Shown piece by piece: positions 1 to 7,066 of a DNA stretch of 12,454 nt. Location: contig CAYRBD010000094.1 of the NCBI GenBank assembly GCA_964422465.1, positions 1 to 12,454 on the forward strand, in the 5' to 3' direction. Below the pieces are notes generated by a model. It saw only the letters and a list, made by a program, of their open reading frames with translations, searched no databases and was not told the origin of the DNA. Made by a program: the position numbers and the translations under genes. The DNA comes from FW021-bin31 sp964422465. Lineage in GTDB: Bacteria; Bacteroidota; Bacteroidia; Chitinophagales; Chitinophagaceae. Numbering within the stretch: the first letter of the stretch is position 1; every line of letters begins with the position of its first letter.

Positions 1-159
1 TTCTGGCTGGGCTTTTTCCCGCAAAAAGTGATTAATACCGTACAACCCGTGGTTGACCAATTAGAACAGAAAATGAACAGGAACTTCTCAAACGAGCACG
101 AAATGAATGTCCAACCCATCACCCTAAAACAAAAGGAGGTGCAAAATGATCAAATTTGA
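1..159 (+). CDS. nuoM: NADH-quinone oxidoreductase subunit M, C-terminal end (partial)
   Basis: Only the last 52 residues are present; the rest lies before the window. The frame opens with FWLGFFPQKVIN, which resembles the final membrane-helix boundary and the GxxP turn near the C-terminus of NuoM/ND4 proteins. A polar tail rich in Q, N and E follows and ends at a TGA at 157-159. NuoM is one of the three antiporter-like, proton-pumping membrane subunits of respiratory complex I. The identification rests mainly on position: nuoM directly precedes nuoN in standard nuo operons, and this frame overlaps the nuoN start by 14 bases, suggesting translational coupling. The visible piece alone is too short for firm family assignment. 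Confidence 0.8.
   Translation, partial: FWLGFFPQKVINTVQPVVDQLEQKMNRNFSNEHEMNVQPITLKQKEVQNDQI
133..139 (+). promoter_or_regulatory. Strong Shine-Dalgarno site for nuoN
   Basis: AAGGAGG lies 6 bases before the nuoN ATG and inside the end of the nuoM reading frame. It is a near-perfect anti-16S match, which stands out because the other genes in this window have no clear Shine-Dalgarno sequence. It supports the ATG at 146 as the start. Confidence 0.75.
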
Positions 160-1582
160 AGAATTGCACCTGTTACTTCCTCAAATTATTTTGGTGGTAG
201 CGGCCATAGTGGTTATGCTTTCTATAGCCGTGAAAAGAAACCATACTTTTGTTCAGGTACTTTCCCTGATTGCATTGGTTCTTTCCTTCGCCTCTTTGTC
301 CTGCATTCCGGCTGGAAGTACAAAAGTTACTTCTTTGTTCGTGGTGGATGGGCTCGGTGTCTTTTTTACCGGATTAATTCTGGCTGCTGTTTTTTTCATT
401 ACCCTCATCTCTTATCCATACTTCAAAGGCAGAGACCTCCAGAAGGAGGAATATTATGTCTTGCTGCTCCTTTCCACACTGGGAGCTATTACGATGGTAA
501 TCAGCGACAATTTTATTTCTTTCTTTCTTTCACTGGAGGTGCTGAGTGTTTCATTGTATGCACTGATCGCCTATTTGAAAAACAAAAGTTCGGGTATAGA
601 AGCCGGTATTAAATACCTTGTCCTGGCTGCTGCTTCTGCAGGAATTATGCTGTTTGGAATTGCGTTGGTATATGCCCAAACCGGCCAATTGGAACTGGGA
701 GGTATTGCTTCCGCCCTTCAGGGAGGGGCTTCTGTCAATATGTTATTTGTAGCCGGCATTGCATTAATCATTGCAGGCCTCGGATTTAAGTTAGCGCTGG
801 TACCGTTCCATCTGTGGACGCCCGATATATATGCAGGGGCTCCTGCGCCTACCTCAGCTTTTGTAGCCACCGTCTCTAAGGGCAGCGTTTATGCCTTTTT
901 GCTTCGCCTGTTCCTGGAGGTAAACGGCACAGCACACAATGCGGTGTGGATCATTTTTGCCGTTATTGCCATTGCCTCCATGCTCATCGGGAACTGGCTC
1001 GCTTTGCGGCAACATAACATCAAAAGATTGCTGGCTTATTCCTCAATCGGGCATCTGGGTTACCTGATCGTGGCGCTACTGGCAGCAAGCCAGGCGGGAG
1101 TACGGGCTGCAATATTTTACCTGGTAACGTATTTTATCAGCATGCTGGCTGCCTTTGGAATTGTCAGCTATCTGTCCGGTAAAGACAAGGATGCTTTCGA
1201 CCTGGAAGACTACCGCGGGCTATACTGGCAAAAGCCGTGGCTCTCCGTCCTGTTCACGGCTGTACTGCTTTCTCTCGCCGGTATCCCGCTGACAGCAGGA
1301 TTTATCGGTAAGTTCTACCTGCTGCTCTCAGGAGTAGGCTCCGGCCTGTGGTTGCTGGTCATTGTCCTGATTACCTCCAGCAGCATTGGGCTGTTTTATT
1401 ATCTCCGGGTGGTTGTCGTTATGTTCTCCCGGAAGGAACAGACTTACCGAATCAGCATCGGCAGCAAATCCATTCCATCCGGCATTGCCCTGGCTGTATT
1501 GTTTGTTCTGCTGCTGTGGTTTGGTATTTTCCCGAACGGATTGATCCATTATATTCATCAGTTGGTACAATTGGTATATTAA
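146..1582 (+). CDS. nuoN: NADH-quinone oxidoreductase subunit N
   Basis: This 478-residue, very hydrophobic protein matches the length and character of NuoN/ND2, an antiporter-like proton-pumping subunit in the membrane arm of complex I. The charged residues expected inside the membrane are visible: Glu131 in SLEVLSV, Lys215 in GFKLALVPFHLW, Lys245 in ATVSKGSVY and Lys389 in GFIGKFYLL. By hand alignment these correspond to the E. coli NuoN residues Glu133, Lys217, Lys247 and Lys395. The segment PFHLWTPDIYAGAPAPTSAF is a family signature. The gene has a strong ribosome binding site and overlaps nuoM by 14 bases, so it is translated as part of the nuo operon. It is normally the last nuo gene, and here too no further nuo gene follows. 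It appears intact. Confidence 0.97.
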   Translation: MIKFEELHLLLPQIILVVAAIVVMLSIAVKRNHTFVQVLSLIALVLSFASLSCIPAGSTKVTSLFVVDGLGVFFTGLILAAVFFITLISYPYFKGRDLQKEEYYVLLLLSTLGAITMVISDNFISFFLSLEVLSVSLYALIAYLKNKSSGIEAGIKYLVLAAASAGIMLFGIALVYAQTGQLELGGIASALQGGASVNMLFVAGIALIIAGLGFKLALVPFHLWTPDIYAGAPAPTSAFVATVSKGSVYAFLLRLFLEVNGTAHNAVWIIFAVIAIASMLIGNWLALRQHNIKRLLAYSSIGHLGYLIVALLAASQAGVRAAIFYLVTYFISMLAAFGIVSYLSGKDKDAFDLEDYRGLYWQKPWLSVLFTAVLLSLAGIPLTAGFIGKFYLLLSGVGSGLWLLVIVLITSSSIGLFYYLRVVVVMFSRKEQTYRISIGSKSIPSGIALAVLFVLLLWFGIFPNGLIHYIHQLVQLVY

Positions 1583-1896
1583 TATTTTAATTTCATGGGC
1601 TGATTAAGAAGAAGGAGGCTTATATCGTCAGCTTGCCGTTGGGAGGGATCATGGGTTGGTGAAAAAGCCTGCGAGATGATTCATTTTAGATTCTTTTTTC
1701 GCACTTTATAAAAATTGAACGTAACTTCATTGTCGGAAATATTACCCAAAGGAAAAAAGCTAACTACTTTATTGCTGGATGATACGCATATATCGAACGT
1801 AATTTTTAGATGATATAGTTTCCATGAATTATTAGAACACTCAATTAGTCATGCGTCATTGAAAGGAGAAATTTATTGTTCTTCGGACATAAACAA
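1583..1896. other. Gap after nuoN with no recognisable gene
   Basis: About 310 AT-rich bases contain only short reading frames in all forward phases. I see no clear rho-independent terminator after nuoN, no tRNA and no promoter with both boxes. A short frame beginning with TTG near 1715 (NVTSLSEILPKGKKLTTLL) reads like protein but stops soon at a TGA. It could be a relic of the N-terminal part, or of the antitoxin partner, of the PIN fragment that follows, but nothing in it is diagnostic. Confidence 0.5.
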
Positions 1897-1899
1897 ATA

Positions 1900-2046
1900 A
1901 AGGATTTTGAAGATGCTCTGCAATATTTTAGTGCAACGGAATCAGATTGAGAAATAATAATAACAAGGAATGGGAAGGATTTTAAAATATCGCTTTTGCC
2001 TGTTATGACTGCAGACGAATTTTTAAAGAGCTTGGATAAAAAATAA
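1900..2046 (+). pseudogene. Decayed PIN-domain (VapC-like) toxin, C-terminal remnant
   Basis: Read in one frame, this stretch gives KDFEDALQYFSATESD, a TGA stop at 1948-1950, then EIIITRNGKDF, a short hydrophobic strand and TADEFLKSLDKK, ending at a TAA. This is the typical C-terminal third of a PIN-domain ribonuclease: the conserved acidic DFEDALQ helix, the hydrophobic strand leading to TRNxKDF, and a closing P-x-x-T-x-x-E-F-L motif. In many relatives a Cys stands where the TGA falls, so one base change (TGC or TGT to TGA) could explain it. No N-terminal PIN part with the first catalytic Asp is found upstream, so the gene is truncated as well as interrupted. Inference: the relic of a toxin-antitoxin locus. 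Confidence 0.7.
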
Positions 2047-2291
2047 CTACACCCAAAAGTCTGTCACAATGGCCAGAAACGACTTTGATTGAACATAAAT
2101 TTGTATATTTAAAATATCGGCTTCCATAGAACGGCAAAGATAAACAGCCCTACCTGCATCAAGTTGCCAAAACCTTACCTGAAAGCTTAAAAAGAAACAC
2201 CTCGATGAAAAAGATAGCCGCCCTAAAAGTGATTATGAATCCTGATGTAATTGATGAAATAAGGACTGAAATAAGTCGTCTCGAAGATTAA
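2040..2291 (+). pseudogene. Interrupted reading frame of unknown function
   Basis: One frame runs open from 2040 (after a TAA at 2037-2039) to a TAA at 2289-2291, broken only by a TAG at 2127-2129. Around the stop it reads VYLKYRLP, then TAG, then NGKDKQPYLHQVAKTLPE. The end is a charged, helix-like segment (NPDVIDEIRTEISRLED). About 82 residues of protein-like composition in a single phase across the stop suggest a gene killed by one nonsense change. I do not recognise the family. No good start codon exists in the first part; an ATG at 2205 could at most give a 28-residue peptide. It overlaps the end of the PIN remnant by 7 bases, which suggests but does not prove that the two were once adjacent genes. 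Confidence 0.4.
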
Positions 2292-2321
2292 TGCCCGGCC
2301 TGTAATAAAAATATTCCCTAT

Positions 2322-2341
2322 ACCTCTCCCTTAAGGAGGGT
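2322..2341. repeat. Small imperfect palindrome centred on CCTTAAGG
   Basis: An imperfect inverted repeat of CTCC and GGAG surrounds TTAA in the gap between the broken frame and the 3' end of the glycoside hydrolase gene. It could form a short hairpin on either strand. T-runs follow only 15 to 20 bases away on each side, so it is not a classical terminator. It might be a member of a dispersed palindromic repeat family or a weak transcription end; copy number cannot be judged from this window. Confidence 0.3.
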
Positions 2342-2393
2342 GCGCAAAATTTCACTTCCTTTTTTAAAAAACTAATTTATCCCCTGCCGGAAA

Positions 2394-5204
2394 TTACTCC
2401 TGCACTACCAGACTTCCCTCCCCCAACTTCACCTGCCGGGCGATCGCATTTTTCTCATAGGGACTTGGAGGCATGGGTTTTTCTTTAAAGTCGTTATTAG
2501 CCGTAACCGATAAGGTCACCGGATTAACCTTTTCCTGGTCAAGGAACCATACTTCCGACCGTCCTTTCCAATCGGAAACTCCCGTATTCGGTTGCAATTC
2601 AAATTTAAAAGTATGAGATCCCGGAATCTCTTTCTTTAGTGGATAAGAATACACAGCCCAAGCTCCTTTTTGATGCATTGTAGTAGCTTTTACCGCCTTC
2701 CCGTCAACAAAAAGCGTCCCGGAAGGGAACTCCCTCCCACGGAAAACACTATCCGGTCGCAGAAACACCACAAAACGTGGCAGTCTGGTATTCGAATCAA
2801 ATTGCATTTTGGCTGTCACGGTATTCCCATTAAACTGCAAGTCAGGCTTTGATATTGCGATACTGGCTATTTCCGGTATGTTCATTTTCAGGGGGGCCGT
2901 TTTTACACTATTTACCTTAACAGTTTTTACTTTTTCCGGATTTAAAAACTTAACCTGTTTTCCAGCTTTTAGTATCTTCATCTGGTAGGTATCGCCTCCC
3001 TGATTTTCTTCATTAAAAGTCACCCCGGCCAGTAAGGGACGTTGTATGGAGTCCAAAGGAATTACTTCATAAATAGCAGATTCATAACCTTCCAGCGGAA
3101 TATAAATACGCGCTCCGGCAGAATATAGATCGGGAGAAATCCAATGATTCGGATACACTCTTTCCAAAACAAGAGAACGGGCTTCGGAATTCAGTCCATA
3201 AGCCGGGTCCAGTTTCACTTCAATCTGTTGTTTCTTCATCTGTGGGTTCCGAAGCGCTATAACACCATTGGTTCCCTTATAATGAACATAACCATAGGTC
3301 TCTCCTTTTGTAGGATCACCTCCAATCATAAACATGTTGTTATCAATAACCGGGAAACGGCCTTCTGCCCATTTCAGAGATTTACTCAAAGCATTCCATT
3401 CTCCGGCATCCAACAAATCAGGGGAAACATACAATTCATACATAGTAACCCCGCGACCAAAATAAAACATGGCATCATCGGTAAACTTACTCAGTGGATC
3501 ATCTTTCCCACCAATTTCGTTCAGCCTGCCTTTAATAATACCATGAGTCATCAGATTTGAGATGGGGAACCATTCGTTCAGATTATGAAAATCATTGTAC
3601 AGCACCAGGTCTTTATAAGTCATAGAAGCATCGCGCTGGCTATAAGATGGGATATCGGCAAATCCAAAATCTCCTCCCTGCATCCATATCTGATTAGCAA
3701 ACTCCATCCACCAGGGGCTTAACCAGGTACCGGAGGTAATATTCAGATAAGTATCGGGATTAACGGCCCTCACTGCCTTAGCCTTGGCTATAAGAGAATC
3801 TAATATGGCCCTGCGGGAATAAACACCTATCGGATGGCCATGTACCGGATTACTGCAGGAAAACTGCAAACCATCCCATTTAAAATAGCCTACCCCTCCA
3901 TTTTTTACCATATCGGTGGTCCTTTTTTGAAACAAAGCGCTGTATTTTTTGCCTCCCAGGCACAGCATCGAGTTTTGTCCGTGTCCGATTATTTCATATC
4001 CATGATTCCGCATCCAATTAATTCGGTCCATGCGAAAAGAATAGCCGCCCGTTGGTCCATACCAGATGCCCAGTGTGGTTCCCAGTTTTTTCAATGCATT
4101 TGAAATAGGCTTCAACCCATGTGGAAAAGTTTTGTTATCCAGCTTCCAATCGCTTTTATGAACGTCCCAACCATCGTCCAACACAAAAGCATCCAAATGG
4201 ATACCATAAGGTTCAATCATATTCTTTTTAAACTGGTTAATAATGGTCATAATATTCTTTTCATCCATGATGTGATTCTTTGCCACCTCTTTAAAGGCCG
4301 GCGAGCGCAGATCATACCAACTGTTGTAAAGGGCATACGGTTCATTTTTAGTATAACGAATGTCAGGAAGGTATTTGAAAAACCAGCTTTTTACATAATG
4401 ATCCGGCGCCAGGCCCTCTACGACCCACTTACTGGGTATCCACTGATCTTTCACTACCGTACCAATAATCTCTCTGCACCTTAGATGAATATCCTTTTTC
4501 TCCCGGCCATTGAGGGTCGTGGTTGCAGCCGGATATTCAATACCAAAAAAGGCGCCTCCATGATTAAAGGTAAAAGCTGCCGGCTGACCAAAAGCGCCTT
4601 TTTTAATTATAGCATTTTCTGAATTTCTACCGGAATATACGCTACCGTTACGAGAAATAAAGGCATCCAGCCAATTGGATTCCTTTACAGTATCCCGAAC
4701 GGCGATACGGCGACGGGCGTAAAATTTATCCGGTAACAGTTGATAAGTGATCCGTAATTGTGTGGTATTAGAATGTTTGAAAGGAACAAAATACAATTGA
4801 AGTACAGCTCCTCCTCCCTCAATTTTCTTAAAATCGTAAGACTGATATTTAAAATCTGATTTATCAAAAGTTATTTGATTGTTTGCATTTACCTGCCTTC
4901 CCGGAGCAGACCAGGCTGTCCACATCATTTTTAAAGCAAAATTACCATCGGTATAAACCCCAGACTGATGGAGATTATGATGGTCTTCTAACCATCCCCT
5001 TTGACCAATTAATTGGTCTCCTTTCAGTTTTTCATTTCTGATCCAGACTTTCTGGATCACCTTATTATTAGATAGTGAAAAAATCTCTGAATTATCTTTT
5101 TCTTTAACTACTGAAGTTTGAACCGATTGTGCAGAAAGCGTGGACACCAACAACAGAAGCGCCATACCGATAAGAACAGCCCGCTTGTTTTCATGCATAT
5201 TCAT
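2394..5204 (-). CDS. Secreted glycoside hydrolase, clan GH-D (GH36/alpha-galactosidase-like)
   Basis: The 936-residue product starts with a type I signal peptide (KR, then a hydrophobic run and LSA before Gln26), so it is exported. An N-terminal beta-rich region of roughly 270 residues precedes a (beta/alpha)8 barrel that begins near YNSWYDL. The barrel carries LDDGWD (Asp343, Asp344, Asp347), GYFKWDG (Asp444, the likely nucleophile) and QGGDFGF (Asp512, the candidate acid/base). This arrangement is seen in GH36/GH27-type retaining alpha-galactosidases. After the barrel come beta-sandwich-like segments of some 250 residues. The substrate is not evident. No susC/susD or regulator lies nearby, so it is not in a visible polysaccharide utilisation locus. 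A longer frame opens upstream at 5285, but its first 27 residues (many Arg, Tyr and Cys) would bury the signal peptide, so I chose the ATG at 5204; the one at 5198 is also possible. Confidence 0.8.
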   Translation of the reverse strand: MNMHENKRAVLIGMALLLLVSTLSAQSVQTSVVKEKDNSEIFSLSNNKVIQKVWIRNEKLKGDQLIGQRGWLEDHHNLHQSGVYTDGNFALKMMWTAWSAPGRQVNANNQITFDKSDFKYQSYDFKKIEGGGAVLQLYFVPFKHSNTTQLRITYQLLPDKFYARRRIAVRDTVKESNWLDAFISRNGSVYSGRNSENAIIKKGAFGQPAAFTFNHGGAFFGIEYPAATTTLNGREKKDIHLRCREIIGTVVKDQWIPSKWVVEGLAPDHYVKSWFFKYLPDIRYTKNEPYALYNSWYDLRSPAFKEVAKNHIMDEKNIMTIINQFKKNMIEPYGIHLDAFVLDDGWDVHKSDWKLDNKTFPHGLKPISNALKKLGTTLGIWYGPTGGYSFRMDRINWMRNHGYEIIGHGQNSMLCLGGKKYSALFQKRTTDMVKNGGVGYFKWDGLQFSCSNPVHGHPIGVYSRRAILDSLIAKAKAVRAVNPDTYLNITSGTWLSPWWMEFANQIWMQGGDFGFADIPSYSQRDASMTYKDLVLYNDFHNLNEWFPISNLMTHGIIKGRLNEIGGKDDPLSKFTDDAMFYFGRGVTMYELYVSPDLLDAGEWNALSKSLKWAEGRFPVIDNNMFMIGGDPTKGETYGYVHYKGTNGVIALRNPQMKKQQIEVKLDPAYGLNSEARSLVLERVYPNHWISPDLYSAGARIYIPLEGYESAIYEVIPLDSIQRPLLAGVTFNEENQGGDTYQMKILKAGKQVKFLNPEKVKTVKVNSVKTAPLKMNIPEIASIAISKPDLQFNGNTVTAKMQFDSNTRLPRFVVFLRPDSVFRGREFPSGTLFVDGKAVKATTMHQKGAWAVYSYPLKKEIPGSHTFKFELQPNTGVSDWKGRSEVWFLDQEKVNPVTLSVTANNDFKEKPMPPSPYEKNAIARQVKLGEGSLVVQE

Positions 5205-5281
5205 CAATTTTAAATTAAAAAAATAGATTATAATACGTAAATACCTACGGTAGCAATGATAACAAGAGGGGTAACACCTTC

Positions 5282-5289
5282 GCAAGGTA
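5282..5289 (-). promoter_or_regulatory. Possible -7 box upstream of the glycoside hydrolase gene
   Basis: On the minus strand the sequence is TACCTTGC, close to the Bacteroidota TAnnTTTG element. It lies within a small inverted repeat (ACCTT, three bases, AAGGT). A TTGG occurs 13 bases upstream, shorter than the usual spacer of about 19. A TATAAT hexamer at 5227-5232, with TTGCTA 18 bases upstream, is a competing signal of the sigma-70 type. The 133-base gap after prfC leaves room for a separate promoter, but none is clear. Confidence 0.3.
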
Positions 5290-5337
5290 CAGAAAAAAAC
5301 ACCAATTTTTATTACTTATGCAATTGTGTAAATCCCT

Positions 5338-6963
5338 CTATTTATGAATTTCCGATGTCTCATGGAAGGTAATCTCGGGATGGTTCTGCTTTTCGGTATT
5401 GAGGAACCATTCGGATTGAGCCAGATAGACCAGGTGATCATCTTTATCCTCAACGATATTGGCCTGTTTAAAACGGATAAATTCATCAACCGCCTCTTTT
5501 TCTCCTGTTATCCAGCAGGCTTTATAATACGGAAGGGGATTAAATTGACAGGAGGCGCCATATTCCTGTAACAGCCGGTATTGGATCACTTCAAACTGCA
5601 ACTCTCCCACACAGCCAATAATTTTACGGTTGCCTCCATGCTGGGTAAACAATTGGGCCACCCCTTCATCTGTTAATTGCCGGATACCCTTTTCAAGTTG
5701 CTTGGTTTTCATCGGATCTTTATTGATCAACTCTTTAAATAGCTCGGGAGAGAAACTTGGTATCCCTGTGAAATAAAAATCTTCTCCCTCGGTCAGGGTA
5801 TCTCCTATTTTAAAGTTTCCTGTATCAAAAAGCCCTACAACATCTCCCGGATAGGCATCATCCAGCACATTCTTTTCCCTGGCCAGGAAGGTATAAGGGT
5901 TGCTAAAGCGTAATTTCTTATTTAGTCGCACATGATGATAAAAGGTGTTGCGTTCAAAGTGTCCCGAGCACACCCGCAAAAAGGCCAGGCGATCGCGGTG
6001 ACGCGGATCCAGATTGGCATGGATCTTAAATACAAATCCACTAAACTTATCTTCCAGAGCATCCACCCACCGGGTGCTGGTCTCTCTTCCCTGCGGATGA
6101 GGAGCCAGCTGAATAAAGATATCCAACAGTTCTTTCACTCCAAAATTGTGCAGGGCGCTCCCAAAAAATACCGGCGCCAGTTTACCGGACAAATAAGCCT
6201 CGCGATCCAACGGATCATACACCCCCTCAATGAGTTCAACCTCTTCCTTCAATTGTGCTGCATCTCCTTCATCAAAGAAATTTTTCAAATTCTCATCACT
6301 AAAATCAGTAAGGAGAACTTCTTCCTGCTCGGTCACTTTTTTGGCAGGGTCAAAAGAAATATAGGTCTTTGTAAACAAATTATAAACCCCCTTAAAATCC
6401 TTGCCCATGTTCACCGGCCAGGTCAAAGGACGCAGTTGAATACTTAGCTTTTCCTCCAGCTCATCCAATAAATCAAATGGATATTGGCCGTCCCGGTCCA
6501 TTTTGTTAATAAAAATCATCACGGGCGTATCCCGCATCCGGCAAACTTCCATAAGGCGGGCCGTTTGTTCCTCCACTCCTCTCATGTTATCTATTACCAA
6601 CACCACACTATCTACTGCAGTAAGAGTGCGAAAGGTATCTTCTGCAAAATCTTTATGTCCGGGGGTATCCAACAGATTGATGAGGGTATTTTCATACTCA
6701 AAACTCATCACAGAAGTGGCTACCGAAATACCACGCTGCCGCTCTATTTCCATAAAATCGGAAGTAGCGCTTTTTTTTATCTTATTAGACTTTACAGCGC
6801 CTGCGGTCTGAATAGCGCCGCCAAATAAGAGGAGTTTTTCGGTGAGTGTCGTCTTTCCTGCATCAGGGTGAGAAATCACAGCAAAAGTACGTCTTTTATT
6901 AACCTCTTTTTGAAGATTGTTCTTTCCTGAAATTTGCTTTTCTGTAGTTGCAGTCTGACCCAT
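5338..6963 (-). CDS. prfC: Peptide chain release factor 3
   Basis: This 541-residue translational GTPase is close in length to E. coli RF3 (529). RF3 removes RF1 and RF2 from the ribosome after peptide release. The GTP-binding motifs are intact: the P-loop SHPDAGKT (31-38), the switch region RQRGISV (75-81), DTPGH (99-103) and NKMD (153-156). The order and spacing match RF3, and the opening KRRTFAVISHPDAGKTTLTE is characteristic of RF3 rather than EF-G. An extension of about 20 residues rich in Gln, Thr and Lys precedes the conserved core. The start at 6963 is supported by a promoter whose -7 box ends 18 bases before the ATG. The gene is divergent from the aminotransferase gene. It ends in TAG at 5338-5340, and the glycoside hydrolase gene lies downstream on the same strand. 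Confidence 0.97.
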   Translation of the reverse strand: MGQTATTEKQISGKNNLQKEVNKRRTFAVISHPDAGKTTLTEKLLLFGGAIQTAGAVKSNKIKKSATSDFMEIERQRGISVATSVMSFEYENTLINLLDTPGHKDFAEDTFRTLTAVDSVVLVIDNMRGVEEQTARLMEVCRMRDTPVMIFINKMDRDGQYPFDLLDELEEKLSIQLRPLTWPVNMGKDFKGVYNLFTKTYISFDPAKKVTEQEEVLLTDFSDENLKNFFDEGDAAQLKEEVELIEGVYDPLDREAYLSGKLAPVFFGSALHNFGVKELLDIFIQLAPHPQGRETSTRWVDALEDKFSGFVFKIHANLDPRHRDRLAFLRVCSGHFERNTFYHHVRLNKKLRFSNPYTFLAREKNVLDDAYPGDVVGLFDTGNFKIGDTLTEGEDFYFTGIPSFSPELFKELINKDPMKTKQLEKGIRQLTDEGVAQLFTQHGGNRKIIGCVGELQFEVIQYRLLQEYGASCQFNPLPYYKACWITGEKEAVDEFIRFKQANIVEDKDDHLVYLAQSEWFLNTEKQNHPEITFHETSEIHK

Positions 6964-6980
6964 AATTCAAAATAAGGGTG

Positions 6981-7011
6981 CAAAGTTAAGGCATTAAAAC
7001 ATCTCTACAGA
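6981..7011 (-). promoter_or_regulatory. Bacteroidota-type promoter of prfC
   Basis: On the minus strand TCTG (7011-7008) is followed by a 19-base spacer and TAACTTTG (6988-6981). This matches the TTTG and TAnnTTTG elements of the Bacteroidota primary sigma factor at 3 of 4 and all fixed positions. Transcription would begin only about 13 bases before the prfC ATG. Confidence 0.75.
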
Positions 7012-7017
7012 ATTGCC

Positions 7018-7048
7018 TTTGTAATAAGTAAATATTCGGGTATTTTTG
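7018..7048 (+). promoter_or_regulatory. Bacteroidota-type promoter of the aminotransferase-pyrD unit
   Basis: TTTG (7018-7021), a spacer of exactly 19 bases and TATTTTTG (7041-7048) match the consensus of both boxes perfectly. The start site would lie near 7053. That is past the TTG at 7046, so that codon cannot be the gene's start from this promoter, and the ATG at 7067 is the likely one. Confidence 0.85.
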
Positions 7049-7066
7049 CAACCCAAAAGAATTATT

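Noticed and set aside
1715..1802. Repeated GAACGTAA at 1717-1724 and 1795-1802.
   Set aside because: Only eight identical bases in AT-rich DNA, 78 bases apart and with no third copy; chance is sufficient.
2322..2341. Palindrome around CCTTAAGG as a bidirectional terminator.
   Set aside because: The stem is short with mismatches and the T-runs are not adjacent, so I list it only as a low-confidence repeat.
3144..4484. Several open frames of 89 to 138 codons on the plus strand inside the hydrolase gene.
   Set aside because: They are opposite-strand shadows of a long coding gene, with no family signature or start signals.
5205..5285. Longer N-terminus of the glycoside hydrolase beginning at 5285.
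   Set aside because: The added residues are rich in Arg, Tyr and Cys, precede a complete signal peptide, and would make export unlikely.
5932..6828. Plus-strand open frames of 102 to 171 codons opposite prfC.
   Set aside because: They mirror a highly conserved GTPase gene and show no recognisable protein features.
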